Position numbers and translations under genes: made by a program. DNA of 64,000 bases from Catonella massiliensis (GTDB taxonomy: Bacteria > Bacillota > Clostridia > Lachnospirales > Lachnospiraceae). A model generated the notes under the pieces. The model made no database searches and was not told the origin of the DNA. It saw only the letters and a program-made list of their open reading frames with translations. Below are positions 44,940 through 52,577 of the stretch, piece by piece (positions within the stretch are counted from its first letter, which is position 1; each line of letters starts with the position of its first letter). The stretch spans positions 372,001 through 436,000 of the forward strand of contig NZ_JAEPRJ010000001.1 in assembly GCF_016651435.1 (NCBI RefSeq), given 5' to 3'.

Positions 44940-45938
44940 ATGGGAGGATTATTGTATTTAGCTAAACCAATGGTGGCTACCGGAGGACTTATAAGCGGAT
45001 CATTTTTGGCAATGGCGTTCCTTGCTATTGTAATCATCTTGATCTTTGCTTCCTGCATCAAGATAGTACCACAGGCAACAGCCTTAGTCATTGAAAGACT
45101 TGGCGGATATCAGGATACCTGGCACGTTGGTATCCATGTGAAGTTACCTTTCATCGACAGAGTAGCAAAGAGGGTAACGCTTAAGGAACAGGTTGCGGAC
45201 TTCCCTCCACAGCCGGTTATCACAAAGGATAACGTTTCAATCAGAATAGATACAGTTATCTTCTACCAGATAACAGATCCTAAGCTTTATGCATACGGTG
45301 TTGAGAATCCTATCTCAGCTCTTGAAAACCTTACAGCTACTACACTTCGTAACATCATCGGTGATCTTGAACTGGATGAGACACTTACATCCCGTGAGAC
45401 TATCAATACACAGATGCGTTCTACACTTGATGTAGCTACAGATCCTTGGGGAATCAAGGTAAACAGAGTAGAGCTTAAGAACATAATGTGTCCTCCTGAT
45501 ATTCAGGGTGCGATGGAGAAGCAGGCTAAGGCAGAGCGTGAGAGACGTGCTGCGGTTACCAGTGCAGAAGGTGAAAAGAAGGCAGCCATCCTTGTTGCGG
45601 AAGGTAAGAAAGAATCTACCATCCTTGAAGCAGAAGCTGAAAAGGCAGCTCAGATTCTCCGTGCAGAAGCTAAAAAGGAAGCTACTATCCGTGAGGCTGA
45701 AGGTCAGGCACAGGCTATACTTGCGGTGCAGAGGGCTAATGCTGACGGTATCAAGCTCCTAAATGAATCAGCTCCTTCAGGAGAGGTAATCAAGCTCAAA
45801 GGACTTGAGGCTTTCGGCAGGGCAGCAGACGGTAAGGCAACCAAGATTATCATCCCTTCTGAGATACAGGGCCTTGCAGGGCTTGTAAGCGGCATTACAG
45901 AGGTTGCAGCTGAGGCTAAGAAGCAGGTGGAGGCATAA
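44940..45938 (+). CDS. SPFH/band 7 (stomatin/QmcA-like) membrane scaffold
   Basis: A 332-residue protein with an N-terminal membrane helix (about 18-40, FLAMAFLAIVIILIFASCI) and the band 7 domain (about 40-220: IVPQATALVIERLGGYQDTWHVGIHVKLPFIDR, VTLKEQVADFPPQPVITKDNV, DPWGIKVNRVELKNI). An alanine/glutamate-rich coiled coil (about 190-270) and a conserved tail IIIPSEIQGLAGLV follow. It forms oligomers in lipid microdomains and may help protease quality control. It works with the upstream NfeD partner; its stop overlaps the next start by one base. Confidence 0.92.
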   Translation: MGGLLYLAKPMVATGGLISGSFLAMAFLAIVIILIFASCIKIVPQATALVIERLGGYQDTWHVGIHVKLPFIDRVAKRVTLKEQVADFPPQPVITKDNVSIRIDTVIFYQITDPKLYAYGVENPISALENLTATTLRNIIGDLELDETLTSRETINTQMRSTLDVATDPWGIKVNRVELKNIMCPPDIQGAMEKQAKAERERRAAVTSAEGEKKAAILVAEGKKESTILEAEAEKAAQILRAEAKKEATIREAEGQAQAILAVQRANADGIKLLNESAPSGEVIKLKGLEAFGRAADGKATKIIIPSEIQGLAGLVSGITEVAAEAKKQVEA

Positions 45939-46573
45939 TGAACATAAAACTTCCTGAAAAATTTCTGCCAAGGCTTATAATGACTGTCTTTGGTGTCATA
46001 ATATGCGCTATAGCTGTTGGATTTTTTAAGAATTCCCTATTTGGTATAGACCCTTTCCAAAGCTTTGCGCAAGGGTCTCACGCGAGGCTCTTTTCAGGGG
46101 TTGCTTATGGAATATACTACATGGTTGTAAGCTTAATAATGCTTGTTGTAGTCCTGCTTTTAGATAAGCACTATATTGGAATTGCAACCATATTGAACTT
46201 GTTCTTCTCGGGTCACATAGTGGATTTTGCCAATAAATACATAGCGGAGGCCATCCCGGATCCAAGCCTTGCGGTAAGAGCAGTTATGCTGATTGTAGGT
46301 GTGGTCGTGCTTTGCTTTGCATCGTCACTTTATATGACCTCGGACCTTGGAGTTTCGGTCTATGATGCCATTCCTATTATCATATCAAAGAGAACAGGAA
46401 AACCATTTAAGTTTATGCGTATAGGCTGTGACTTAATTTGTGTTATCATAGGAGCCTTGTGTGGCTTGCTTCCGGGGCTTGGAACCTTGGTTACTGCCTT
46501 CTTTATGGGACCGCTTATAGACTTCTTTAACAGAAAATTCTCCAGACCGTTGCTTGACAGATTTAAGGCTTAG
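45938..46573 (+). CDS. YczE/YitT-like membrane protein
   Basis: A 211-residue protein with about five to six membrane helices. It has the YczE-type pattern: an early IGFFKNSLFGIDPFQSF-like segment (VGFFKNSLFGIDPFQSFAQG), SSLYMTSDLGVSVYDAIPIII and a final GTLVTAFFMGPLIDFFNRK. The function of this family is not known. It overlaps the SPFH gene by one base, so the three membrane genes form one operon ending at the next terminator. Confidence 0.78.
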   Translation: MNIKLPEKFLPRLIMTVFGVIICAIAVGFFKNSLFGIDPFQSFAQGSHARLFSGVAYGIYYMVVSLIMLVVVLLLDKHYIGIATILNLFFSGHIVDFANKYIAEAIPDPSLAVRAVMLIVGVVVLCFASSLYMTSDLGVSVYDAIPIIISKRTGKPFKFMRIGCDLICVIIGALCGLLPGLGTLVTAFFMGPLIDFFNRKFSRPLLDRFKA

Positions 46574-46578
46574 AATAT

Positions 46579-46620
46579 AGCCATACAGGTGCTTGAAATA
46601 CAGTCCTGTATGGCTTTTTT
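46579..46620 (+). terminator. Rho-independent terminator of the NfeD-SPFH-YczE operon
   Basis: AGCCATACAGG 46579-46589 pairs with CCTGTATGGCT 46605-46615, followed by TTTTTT. Confidence 0.92.
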
Positions 46621-46633
46621 GTGTCTGCTTAGA

Positions 46634-46785
46634 ATTTAGACTTTGATAAAACGGTAATAAAACGATATTTAGACTTTGCCAGAACGGTAATAAAATGTAA
46701 TTTGGACTTTGCCAGAACGGTAATAAAACAGAATTTAGACTTTGATAAAACGGTAATATATAGGTATTTGAGCTTTGATAAGGCT
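46634..46785. repeat. 33-bp tandem repeat array, about 4.5 copies
   Basis: Units begin at 46634, 46667, 46700 and 46733, exactly 33 bp apart, with a partial fifth from 46766. The core is ATTTAGACTTTG, then ATAAAACGGTAATA or CCAGAACGGTAATA. No spacers are present, so it is not a CRISPR. A minus-strand frame translates each unit as an 11-residue repeat, but it lacks other gene signs. Confidence 0.85.
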
Positions 46786-46980
46786 GAATCTGGCCACTTA
46801 GGAGATGTAGTTGGCTAAAAGGCAAACATATGAATACTATATTTACAACAAAGTTTGATGTATGATATTATAGGACAGAAATTCACGCACTTTGAATATA
46901 TGGGACTGCTATGGATTGTCTGGCGGATAGTGTAAATCATAGGAGATGCGTAATAATTAGATACAGATTTAGGAGATAAT

Positions 46981-48777
46981 ATGAATCTACTTACAGCAGA
47001 AAATTTATCGAAAAGCTTTAACACTGATAAGATTCTCTTTGATAATATTTCTTTGGGCATAAACGAAGGCGACAAAATAGGGCTAATAGGCATAAATGGA
47101 ACAGGAAAGTCTACCCTTCTTAAGATACTTGCAGGAGAAGAAGAGGCAGATAGCGGCAAGCTCACCAAGGGCAATGCCGTCCGCATAGCCTATCTCCCGC
47201 AGAATCCTGAGTTTGACGAGGGTGAGAGCGTTATTTCGGAGGTAATAAAGGGGAAAAAGGCTAAAAATGAATTCTGGGACACAGAGGGAGAGGCAAGGAG
47301 CCTGCTTGCCAAATTTGAAATAGAGGATGTAGAGGCCAAGGTAGGCACACTTTCAGGCGGTCAGAAAAAGAGGGCTGCCCTTGTGCGTACCCTCCTTGAT
47401 GATGCAGACATCCTCATTCTTGATGAGCCTACCAACCACCTGGATACAGCCATGTCTGAGTGGCTTGAAGACTATCTTAAGAAGATGAAACAGGCTCTCC
47501 TCATCATAACCCACGACAGATACTTCCTTGACCAGGTGACAAACAGGATAGTTGAGCTAACTCATGGGAAGCTTTACTCATACGTAGGAGGTTATATGAA
47601 GTACCTCGAGCTTAAGGCGGAGCGTGAGGAAATGGAGATAGCCACCGAAAGGAAGAATGCCGCACTTTTTAAGAAAGACCTCGCTTGGATGATGAGGGGT
47701 GCAAGAGCTCGTTCAACCAAGCAGAAGGCCCATATAGAGCGTTTTGAGGAACTTAAAAACAGGGATAAGATTGTAGTGGATAAAGAAATTGTGGTTGATT
47801 CGGTATCAAGCCGCCTCGGTAAGCAGATAATTGAGATTGAAAATATCTCAAAGGCTTACGGAGACAAGACATTGTTTGCTGATTTCACATATCTCTTTAG
47901 AAGGATTGACAGAATAGGAATTATTGGGAAAAATGGCTCAGGCAAGTCAACCCTTCTTAAGACTATTTTAGGAGAAGTAGCACCTGACAGTGGGAACATT
48001 ATCATCGGTCAGACAGCTAAGATAGGATACTTTTCTCAGGATTCGGGAGAGCTTGATCCAAGCCAGACTGTAATAGAGTCAGCAAAAGACATAGCAGAGT
48101 ATGTGCAGACAAAGGATGGCACCATATCGGCTAGCAAGATGCTTGAACGATTCCTCTTTGAAGGTGCAATGCAGTATACAAAAATCGAGAAGCTCTCAGG
48201 TGGTGAAAGAAGAAGGCTCGCCCTCTTGCATACCCTTATTTCTGCACCAAATATACTTATCCTAGACGAGCCTACCAATGACCTTGATATAACCACTCTC
48301 TCTATCTTAGAGGACTATCTGGACGGCTTTGATGGAGTGGTTATAACGGTTTCACACGACAGATACTTCCTTGACAGGGTAGCAAACAGGATATTTTCCT
48401 TTGAAAATGGCCATATTAAGATATATGAGGGAGGATATAGTGACTATCTGGAAAAAGCAGAGCCACAGATTGAAGAGGTAAAGGCAGAGAAAAAAGAAAG
48501 CGATGCAAAAAAGGATTGGAAGGCAAACAAAGGTACCAAGCTTAAGTTTACCTACGCCGAACAGAAGGAATTTGACACCATAGATGAAGATATTGGAAAG
48601 TTAAACGAGGCAATAGAAAAGATTGATGCGGAAATAGCAGAAAATGCTTCAAGGTATGGAAAACTGGGTGAGCTGATGGCGGAAAAAGAGAAGCTGGAAG
48701 AAGAACTTGAGTATAAAGAAGAAAGGTGGCTTTATCTTACGGAACTTAATGAGAAGATAAATGCAGGAGGTAAGTAA
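46981..48777 (+). CDS. ABC-F ATPase (Uup/EttA-type)
   Basis: A 598-residue soluble protein with two ABC domains and no membrane part. Domain 1 (about 1-250) has GINGTGKSTLLK, LSGGQKKRAAL, and ILDEPTNHLD; domain 2 (about 310-510) has GKNGSGKSTLLK, LSGGERRRLALL and ILDEPTNDLD. The linker between them contains the ABC-F type WMMRGARARSTKQKAHIERFEEL. The tail (about 525-598) is a charged coiled coil as in Uup. Members act on stalled ribosomes or DNA junctions. The stop codon lies in the first unit of an 18-bp repeat shared with the next gene's start. Confidence 0.92.
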   Translation: MNLLTAENLSKSFNTDKILFDNISLGINEGDKIGLIGINGTGKSTLLKILAGEEEADSGKLTKGNAVRIAYLPQNPEFDEGESVISEVIKGKKAKNEFWDTEGEARSLLAKFEIEDVEAKVGTLSGGQKKRAALVRTLLDDADILILDEPTNHLDTAMSEWLEDYLKKMKQALLIITHDRYFLDQVTNRIVELTHGKLYSYVGGYMKYLELKAEREEMEIATERKNAALFKKDLAWMMRGARARSTKQKAHIERFEELKNRDKIVVDKEIVVDSVSSRLGKQIIEIENISKAYGDKTLFADFTYLFRRIDRIGIIGKNGSGKSTLLKTILGEVAPDSGNIIIGQTAKIGYFSQDSGELDPSQTVIESAKDIAEYVQTKDGTISASKMLERFLFEGAMQYTKIEKLSGGERRRLALLHTLISAPNILILDEPTNDLDITTLSILEDYLDGFDGVVITVSHDRYFLDRVANRIFSFENGHIKIYEGGYSDYLEKAEPQIEEVKAEKKESDAKKDWKANKGTKLKFTYAEQKEFDTIDEDIGKLNEAIEKIDAEIAENASRYGKLGELMAEKEKLEEELEYKEERWLYLTELNEKINAGGK

Positions 48778-48814
48778 AATGCAGGAGGTAAGTAAAATGC
48801 AGGAGGTAAGTAAA
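48761..48814 (+). repeat. 18-bp tandem repeat triplicating a ribosome binding site and start codon
   Basis: Three exact units of ATGCAGGAGGTAAGTAAA (48761, 48779, 48797) are followed by a fourth ATGCAGG at 48815. Each unit has AGGAGG eight bases before the next ATG, so TraX has up to four in-frame starts and three ribosome binding sites. The first unit also holds the ABC-F stop codon. Confidence 0.9.
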
Positions 48815-49624
48815 ATGCAGGCTAATTCGTTTGTGTTAAAGGTAATTGCGATTATATGCATGCTTATTGATCATACATCGATTGTCCTTGATCCCTTTAT
48901 TCCTAATGAATGGTATGATTTGTATAAGATTGGCAGAATGATAGGCAGAACCGCATTTCCTCTATTTTGCTTTATGATAGTGGAGGGGTATTATTATACT
49001 CGTGATAAGAGTAGATATCTAGGGAGCTTATTATTACTTGCGATTATATCTGAATTGCCATTTGATGCTATATTTTCAGAATCAGGTTTTAAACTGGAAT
49101 ACGATAATCAAAATGTATTTTTTACACTTGCAACAGGCTTATTTACAATTATTTTGCTTGACAATGTGAATAAGTTTATGAAGAGCATAAGTGAAAAACA
49201 GAGAGCTTATCTTGGATATGCACTCAAAGTAGCAAACATTATTTTGCAGTTTTTTATAATAATTATAATGACAATAGGGATAAATTATTTAAAATCAGAT
49301 TATGGTGTAGCAGGGCTGGATTTAATTGTAATGATTTATTATTTTGAAAAAATACCAGTTTTGCTTAAAAGATTTGATGGAAGATTTGATTCAAATAAAG
49401 CTAAATTTATATTTGCAGGCTTAACGGTTCTTTTCTGGCTTTCGTATTATGATTACAATATTGGGCGCATTAATGAGCTGATGGGATTTCCGGCAGTTAT
49501 TCTTATCTGGATGTATAACGGTAAAAGAGGAGATTACAAAATACCTAAGTATGTATTTTATTTTTTCTATCCGGTTCATTTGACGGTGTTGTATTTTATC
49601 AGAAAAATGCTAGCAGGATACTAA
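48815..49624 (+). CDS. TraX-family membrane protein
   Basis: A 269-residue protein from ATG 48815 (KVIAIICMLIDHTSIVLDPFI is the typical TraX start), with about eight membrane helices, RMIGRTAFPLFCFMIVEGYYYT and a final YPVHLTVLYFIRKML. F-plasmid TraX N-acetylates pilin; the chromosomal clostridial relatives have no proven role, but the fold is related to membrane acyltransferases. Upstream in-frame ATG codons would add up to 18 residues made of MQEVSK repeats. The codon use is more AT-rich than in its neighbours, consistent with gain by transfer. Confidence 0.82.
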   Translation: MQANSFVLKVIAIICMLIDHTSIVLDPFIPNEWYDLYKIGRMIGRTAFPLFCFMIVEGYYYTRDKSRYLGSLLLLAIISELPFDAIFSESGFKLEYDNQNVFFTLATGLFTIILLDNVNKFMKSISEKQRAYLGYALKVANIILQFFIIIIMTIGINYLKSDYGVAGLDLIVMIYYFEKIPVLLKRFDGRFDSNKAKFIFAGLTVLFWLSYYDYNIGRINELMGFPAVILIWMYNGKRGDYKIPKYVFYFFYPVHLTVLYFIRKMLAGY

Positions 49625-49625
49625 A

Positions 49626-50618
49626 ATGGAAGATAAACCGAAGTTTGTACTCGCCTGTACCAGAGGCTTGCCTGAAAAGGAGAAGGACTTTGTGAGGAAA
49701 ATACTGGATGATTTCAGGAAAATGGGTGTTAAATCTGTCAAAGATGAAACCTTAGATGTGAATTATCCTTTAAAAAGTCCAATAAACCCTTATAATGAGA
49801 TTAAAAAAAGCTATTTGGATAGTCCACCTGAGCTTGAAAAAATATCTACAGACTCTGTAGATAAGCCAAATATGGCTTCCGAGATTGGCAGTATACATTT
49901 TACAATGAAAAATGCCCAATATAAACCCCAAGACGGCTTAATTATAACCTCTGCAGCCAACTTTAATGAGAGCCTCCTTGCCTCAGGCCTAACAACTATA
50001 GTTTATGACAAAAACCTTGGAAGCGGTTTGCCCTATGGCATTGACCTGATAGTGGATAGCTTTGAAGATATTGATACAGACTTCCTCATAAGGCTCTTTA
50101 AGCATAAAAATAAAATCCCTTGTCTAATTGCAGAAACTAAGAGAACTGTCATCAGAGAGCTTTGTGCACAAGATATCGATGAAGTCGTTAAAATAAGCAG
50201 AGAAGAGCATATACTAAAGTTCGTAGAAGATGGCAGAGTGCCTGAAGAAGAGCAAAAAGAGAAACTTCTTGCTTACATCGATAATATATACAGCTTCTAT
50301 GACTATGGTATCTGGGGAATATTTGATAGAGCAGATGGCAGCCTGATAGGTCTTATCAGCCTTGATTTCCTGACCGATGCCGAGGAAGCCCGGTATGAAA
50401 CGGGGTTTTTCATCAGAAAAGAAAGGCTCGGGCAGGGTTTTGCCACGGAAGCTATAGAAATGGTAGTAAACTACGCGAAGAATAAGCTGTCAGCCTCTAA
50501 ACTTATAGCGGTTACAGATTATGAAAATATGCCTGCCAGGTCTTTACTTGAAAAATGTGGATTTACAGTGGCAGGTCGTAATGATAAGATGATATATGTA
50601 AAACAACTAGAGAATTAG
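49626..50618 (+). CDS. GNAT N-acetyltransferase with an unknown N-terminal domain
   Basis: A 330-residue protein. The C-terminal half (about 172-325) is a RimJ/RimL-like GNAT: RTVIRELCAQDIDEVV, YGIWGIFDRADGSLIGLISL, ETGFFIRKERLGQGFATEAIEMVV (acetyl-CoA site R/QxxGxG/A) and YENMPARSLLEKCGF. The N-terminal ~165 residues (FVLACTRGLPEKEKDFVRKIL ... DGLIITSAANFNESLLASGLTTIVYDKN) are not recognised but look like an alpha/beta domain. It is packed one base after traX. The substrate is unknown. Confidence 0.8.
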   Translation: MEDKPKFVLACTRGLPEKEKDFVRKILDDFRKMGVKSVKDETLDVNYPLKSPINPYNEIKKSYLDSPPELEKISTDSVDKPNMASEIGSIHFTMKNAQYKPQDGLIITSAANFNESLLASGLTTIVYDKNLGSGLPYGIDLIVDSFEDIDTDFLIRLFKHKNKIPCLIAETKRTVIRELCAQDIDEVVKISREEHILKFVEDGRVPEEEQKEKLLAYIDNIYSFYDYGIWGIFDRADGSLIGLISLDFLTDAEEARYETGFFIRKERLGQGFATEAIEMVVNYAKNKLSASKLIAVTDYENMPARSLLEKCGFTVAGRNDKMIYVKQLEN

Positions 50619-50628
50619 GAGAGTGATT

Positions 50629-50805
50629 ATGGAATTACCCAAAGATGCAGCCATGCTCTTAAGCTTTGTAAACACCAAGCTTAGAGATTTTTACCCAAGC
50701 CTTGATGAATTCTGCAAGGCAGCAGGGGTTGAGAGAGGCTATATAGTTGATACGCTTAGAAAGATAGACTACGAGTATGATGAAAGACTTAACAAATTTG
50801 TATAA
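50629..50805 (+). CDS. DUF4250 small protein
   Basis: A 58-residue protein matching the short DUF4250 family (ELPKDAAMLLSFVNTKLRDFYPSLDEFCKAAG...YDERLNKFV). The start is ATG 50629 after AGGAGAG; the GTG at 50623 is too close to that site. It ends the traX-GNAT run. The function is unknown; the pattern is helical with a possible helix-turn-helix shape. Confidence 0.8.
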   Translation: MELPKDAAMLLSFVNTKLRDFYPSLDEFCKAAGVERGYIVDTLRKIDYEYDERLNKFV

Positions 50806-50814
50806 AGTTGTGGC

Positions 50815-50843
50815 TTGCAACGACTGCAGATTTGTTGTACAAT
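50815..50843 (+). promoter_or_regulatory. Antitoxin-type promoter P1 (decayed module)
   Basis: TTGCAA 50815-50820, 17 bases, TACAAT 50838-50843. The sequence from -35 through the spacer is identical to P2 at 50967-50995. Its transcript would run antisense across the remnant toxin leader. Confidence 0.6.
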
Positions 50844-50873
50844 TGACTTAGCTAAAGTAACAAGTGCCGTATG

Positions 50874-50946
50874 CACACCTCCTTTCCGCTGTCGGTCTGG
50901 AGTATGACAACACTATAATTTTAACTTAAAGAGAAATAATAGTCAA
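50874..50946 (-). pseudogene. Toxin promoter and leader without a toxin ORF
   Basis: On the minus strand TTGACT (plus 50941-50946), 17 bases and TAAAAT (plus 50918-50923) lead into GTTGTCATACTCC...GGAAAGGAGGTGTGC. That closely parallels the leader of the intact toxin at 51076-51168, but no membrane peptide follows the ribosome binding site; only an 8-codon frame remains. It is best read as a module whose ORF and terminator were deleted. Confidence 0.6.
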
Positions 50947-50966
50947 TTGATGGAGTTAATAAAGAC

Positions 50967-51065
50967 TTGCAACGACTGCAGATTTGTTGTATAATTAACT
51001 TCGATAAAGGAATAATGTCATGATAACATAACCCCCTGAGAGGTGCGAACTCTCAGGGGGCTTTG
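50967..51065 (+). ncRNA. Antitoxin-like small RNA, module 1
   Basis: A promoter TTGCAA 50967-50972, 17 bases, TATAAT 50990-50995 drives a short RNA (about 51002-51065) ending in the hairpin CCCCCTGAGAG 51032-51042 / CTCTCAGGGGG 51050-51060. The RNA contains CATGATAACA (51019-51028), an exact copy of plus-strand 51166-51175, and is therefore complementary to the toxin mRNA at its start codon. The terminator stem can also end the convergent toxin transcript. This matches the layout of Fst/par type I systems. Confidence 0.65.
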
Positions 51066-51075
51066 TGCATTTAGG

Positions 51076-51168
51076 CTAGTTGTCATCATTGATTCTGTCT
51101 AGCCATTTGCAAATGAGATAGCTAGTCACATTTGCCATGACAGAAATGATAAAAGGAATAACATACAT
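51076..51168 (-). CDS. Fst-like small membrane toxin, copy 1
   Basis: A 30-residue peptide: hydrophobic VIPFIISVMANVTSYLI (one membrane helix), then CKWLDRINDDN. ATG at 51166-51168 sits behind GGGAGGTG. It has a promoter TTGACT-17-TAGAAT on the minus strand (plus 51239-51244 and 51216-51221) and a leader of about 45 bases. Two paralogues at 55.9-56.4 kb share ISV-A...Y-I-KWLDR. Size, single helix, charged tail and a facing antisense RNA fit type I toxins that damage membranes; toxicity is inferred. Confidence 0.7.
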   Translation of the reverse strand: MYVIPFIISVMANVTSYLICKWLDRINDDN

Positions 51169-51215
51169 GATAACACCTCCCTTCCGTTGCCGGTATGGGG
51201 TGTGACAACAATTTA

Positions 51216-51244
51216 ATTCTATCTAAGAAAGCTTTGACAGTCAA
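51216..51244 (-). promoter_or_regulatory. Promoter of toxin copy 1
   Basis: Minus-strand TTGACT (plus 51239-51244), 17-base spacer, TAGAAT (plus 51216-51221). Confidence 0.6.
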
Positions 51245-51281
51245 CTGCTACATAAATCTTTAAGGAACAACAAAAATCCGC

Positions 51282-51310
51282 TTTAAATATGTGGCTTTCT
51301 ATGCTATGAT
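51282..51310 (+). promoter_or_regulatory. Probable degV promoter
   Basis: TTTAAA 51282-51287, 17 bases, TATGAT 51305-51310, about 36 bases before the degV start. The -35 box is weak. Confidence 0.4.
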
Positions 51311-51345
51311 ATGTAGTAATGAAAACTACATGTTAGGAGATAGCA

Positions 51346-52182
51346 ATGTCATACGTAATTTTATGTGATAGCGGAACTGATTTAACCCCTGAATTAAAGG
51401 CGAGAGAAGAAGTAATCAAAGTACCCTTGACCTTAACTCTCGGAGATGAGAACTTTATAGATGATGATAACCTTGATGCGATGGACTTCCTTCAGAAGAT
51501 GAAAAACTACCCTGACACTCCAAAGTCAGCCTGCCCTTCCCCTGAAGAGTACCTGAAGCATTTTAACAAGGCGGATGAGGTGTACATAATTACCCTTTCC
51601 TCCAAGCTCTCGGCTTCGTACAACTCAGCAAAGATAGCTACAGATATGTACAGGGAAGAAAATGGGAAAAGCAAGGTATATCTAATAGACTCAAAAGGCG
51701 CGTCTGCATCCCAGACTCTCCTTGCCAATAAACTAATTGAACTTAAAGAAGCAGGACGAGGCTTCGATGAGATAGTAAAGGAAATAGAAGTATTTAATGC
51801 AGCAAAAGATACTCTCTTTGTGCTTGAAAGCCTTGAAAATCTTAGGAAAAACGGAAGGCTCACCGGAATAAAGGCATTTATCGCAGAGGCACTCAATATA
51901 AAGCCCGTCATGATGGCAGACAAAGAGGGAAATATCATAAAAGCAGACCAGGCAAGAGGCATAAACAAGGCCTGCAGCGTGATAGCCGAACTAACTGTAA
52001 AGCAGGCAGACAAGTCAGGAAGCAGGGCTCTTGTGATATCCCATTGTAGTTGCCTGGAAAGAGCAGAGAAGATAAGGGATATGATAACCGAGAAACATAA
52101 GTTTGACAGAATAGATATAGTAGAAACAGGCGGCATAGCCACACTCTATGCGTCAGAAGGCGGCATTGTTATAGGCTGTTAA
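51346..52182 (+). CDS. DegV-family fatty-acid-binding protein
   Basis: A 278-residue DegV/FakB-like protein. It has YVILCDSGTDLTPELKARE at the start, VPLTLTLGDENFIDD, PKSACPSPEEYL, ITLSSKLSASYNSAKIA (lipid-binding Ser region) and LENLRKNGRLTG. FakB proteins present fatty acids to the kinase FakA for phosphorylation and entry into phospholipid synthesis. No kinase gene is next to it. The ORF ends 4 bases before a convergent tRNA gene. Confidence 0.88.
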   Translation: MSYVILCDSGTDLTPELKAREEVIKVPLTLTLGDENFIDDDNLDAMDFLQKMKNYPDTPKSACPSPEEYLKHFNKADEVYIITLSSKLSASYNSAKIATDMYREENGKSKVYLIDSKGASASQTLLANKLIELKEAGRGFDEIVKEIEVFNAAKDTLFVLESLENLRKNGRLTGIKAFIAEALNIKPVMMADKEGNIIKADQARGINKACSVIAELTVKQADKSGSRALVISHCSCLERAEKIRDMITEKHKFDRIDIVETGGIATLYASEGGIVIGC

Positions 52183-52186
52183 AAAA

Positions 52187-52259
52187 GGCTACTGATCGGA
52201 CTCGAACCGACGGCCTGCTGATTACGAATCAGCTGCTCCACCAACTGAGCTACAGTAGC
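52187..52259 (-). tRNA. tRNA-Thr (anticodon CGT)
   Basis: On the minus strand: acceptor GCTACTG/CAGTAGC, D arm GCTC/GAGC, anticodon stem GCTGA/TCAGC with loop TTCGTAA (anticodon CGT, threonine ACG), and T arm GTCGG-TTCGAGT-CCGAT. CCA is not encoded. The cloverleaf is complete. Confidence 0.92.
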
Positions 52260-52351
52260 AAATTGCCTTGCTATTATACCTTATAAAAGAAAAAAAGTAA
52301 ATAGCATAATGACTTTACAAAGAATAATAACTGTGTTATAAAACTAAGTAT

Positions 52352-52425
52352 GCGCTTGTAGCTCAGCCGGATAGAGCACCGGCTTCCGAAGCCGGGTGCC
52401 GCAGGTTCGAATCCTGTCAGGCGCA
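52352..52425 (+). tRNA. tRNA-Arg (anticodon CCG)
   Basis: Acceptor GCGCTTG/CAGGCGC, D arm with GCTCAGCCGGATAGAGC, anticodon stem CCGGC/GCCGG with loop TTCCGAA (anticodon CCG, arginine CGG), T arm GCAGG-TTCGAAT-CCTGT. Discriminator A; CCA not encoded. Confidence 0.94.
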
Positions 52426-52495
52426 TATTTTGTTGTTTACTATAAAATTTCACAAAACTTTGACAAAAAAGTGCCAAAATATAGCGAAATGACAC

Positions 52496-52524
52496 TTGAT
52501 ATTTTTTTCTGTTCAAGTTAGAAT
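52496..52524 (+). promoter_or_regulatory. gap promoter
   Basis: TTGATA 52496-52501, 17-base T-rich spacer, TAGAAT 52519-52524, about 54 bases upstream of gap. Confidence 0.55.
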
Positions 52525-52577
52525 AAGAGAGTAGTTTAGTGTACAAACATAAACATATAAATTAGGAGGATTTAAAA

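Noticed and set aside
46634..46785. Possible CRISPR array
   Set aside because: Units are contiguous without variable spacers and no cas genes are present.
46433..46825. Minus-strand 130-residue frame with 11-residue repeats
   Set aside because: It only reads the 33-bp DNA repeat and the terminator of the previous operon; no ribosome binding site and unnatural composition.
51507..52142. Minus-strand 211-residue frame opposite degV
   Set aside because: Shadow of a well supported DegV gene; no homology or start signal.
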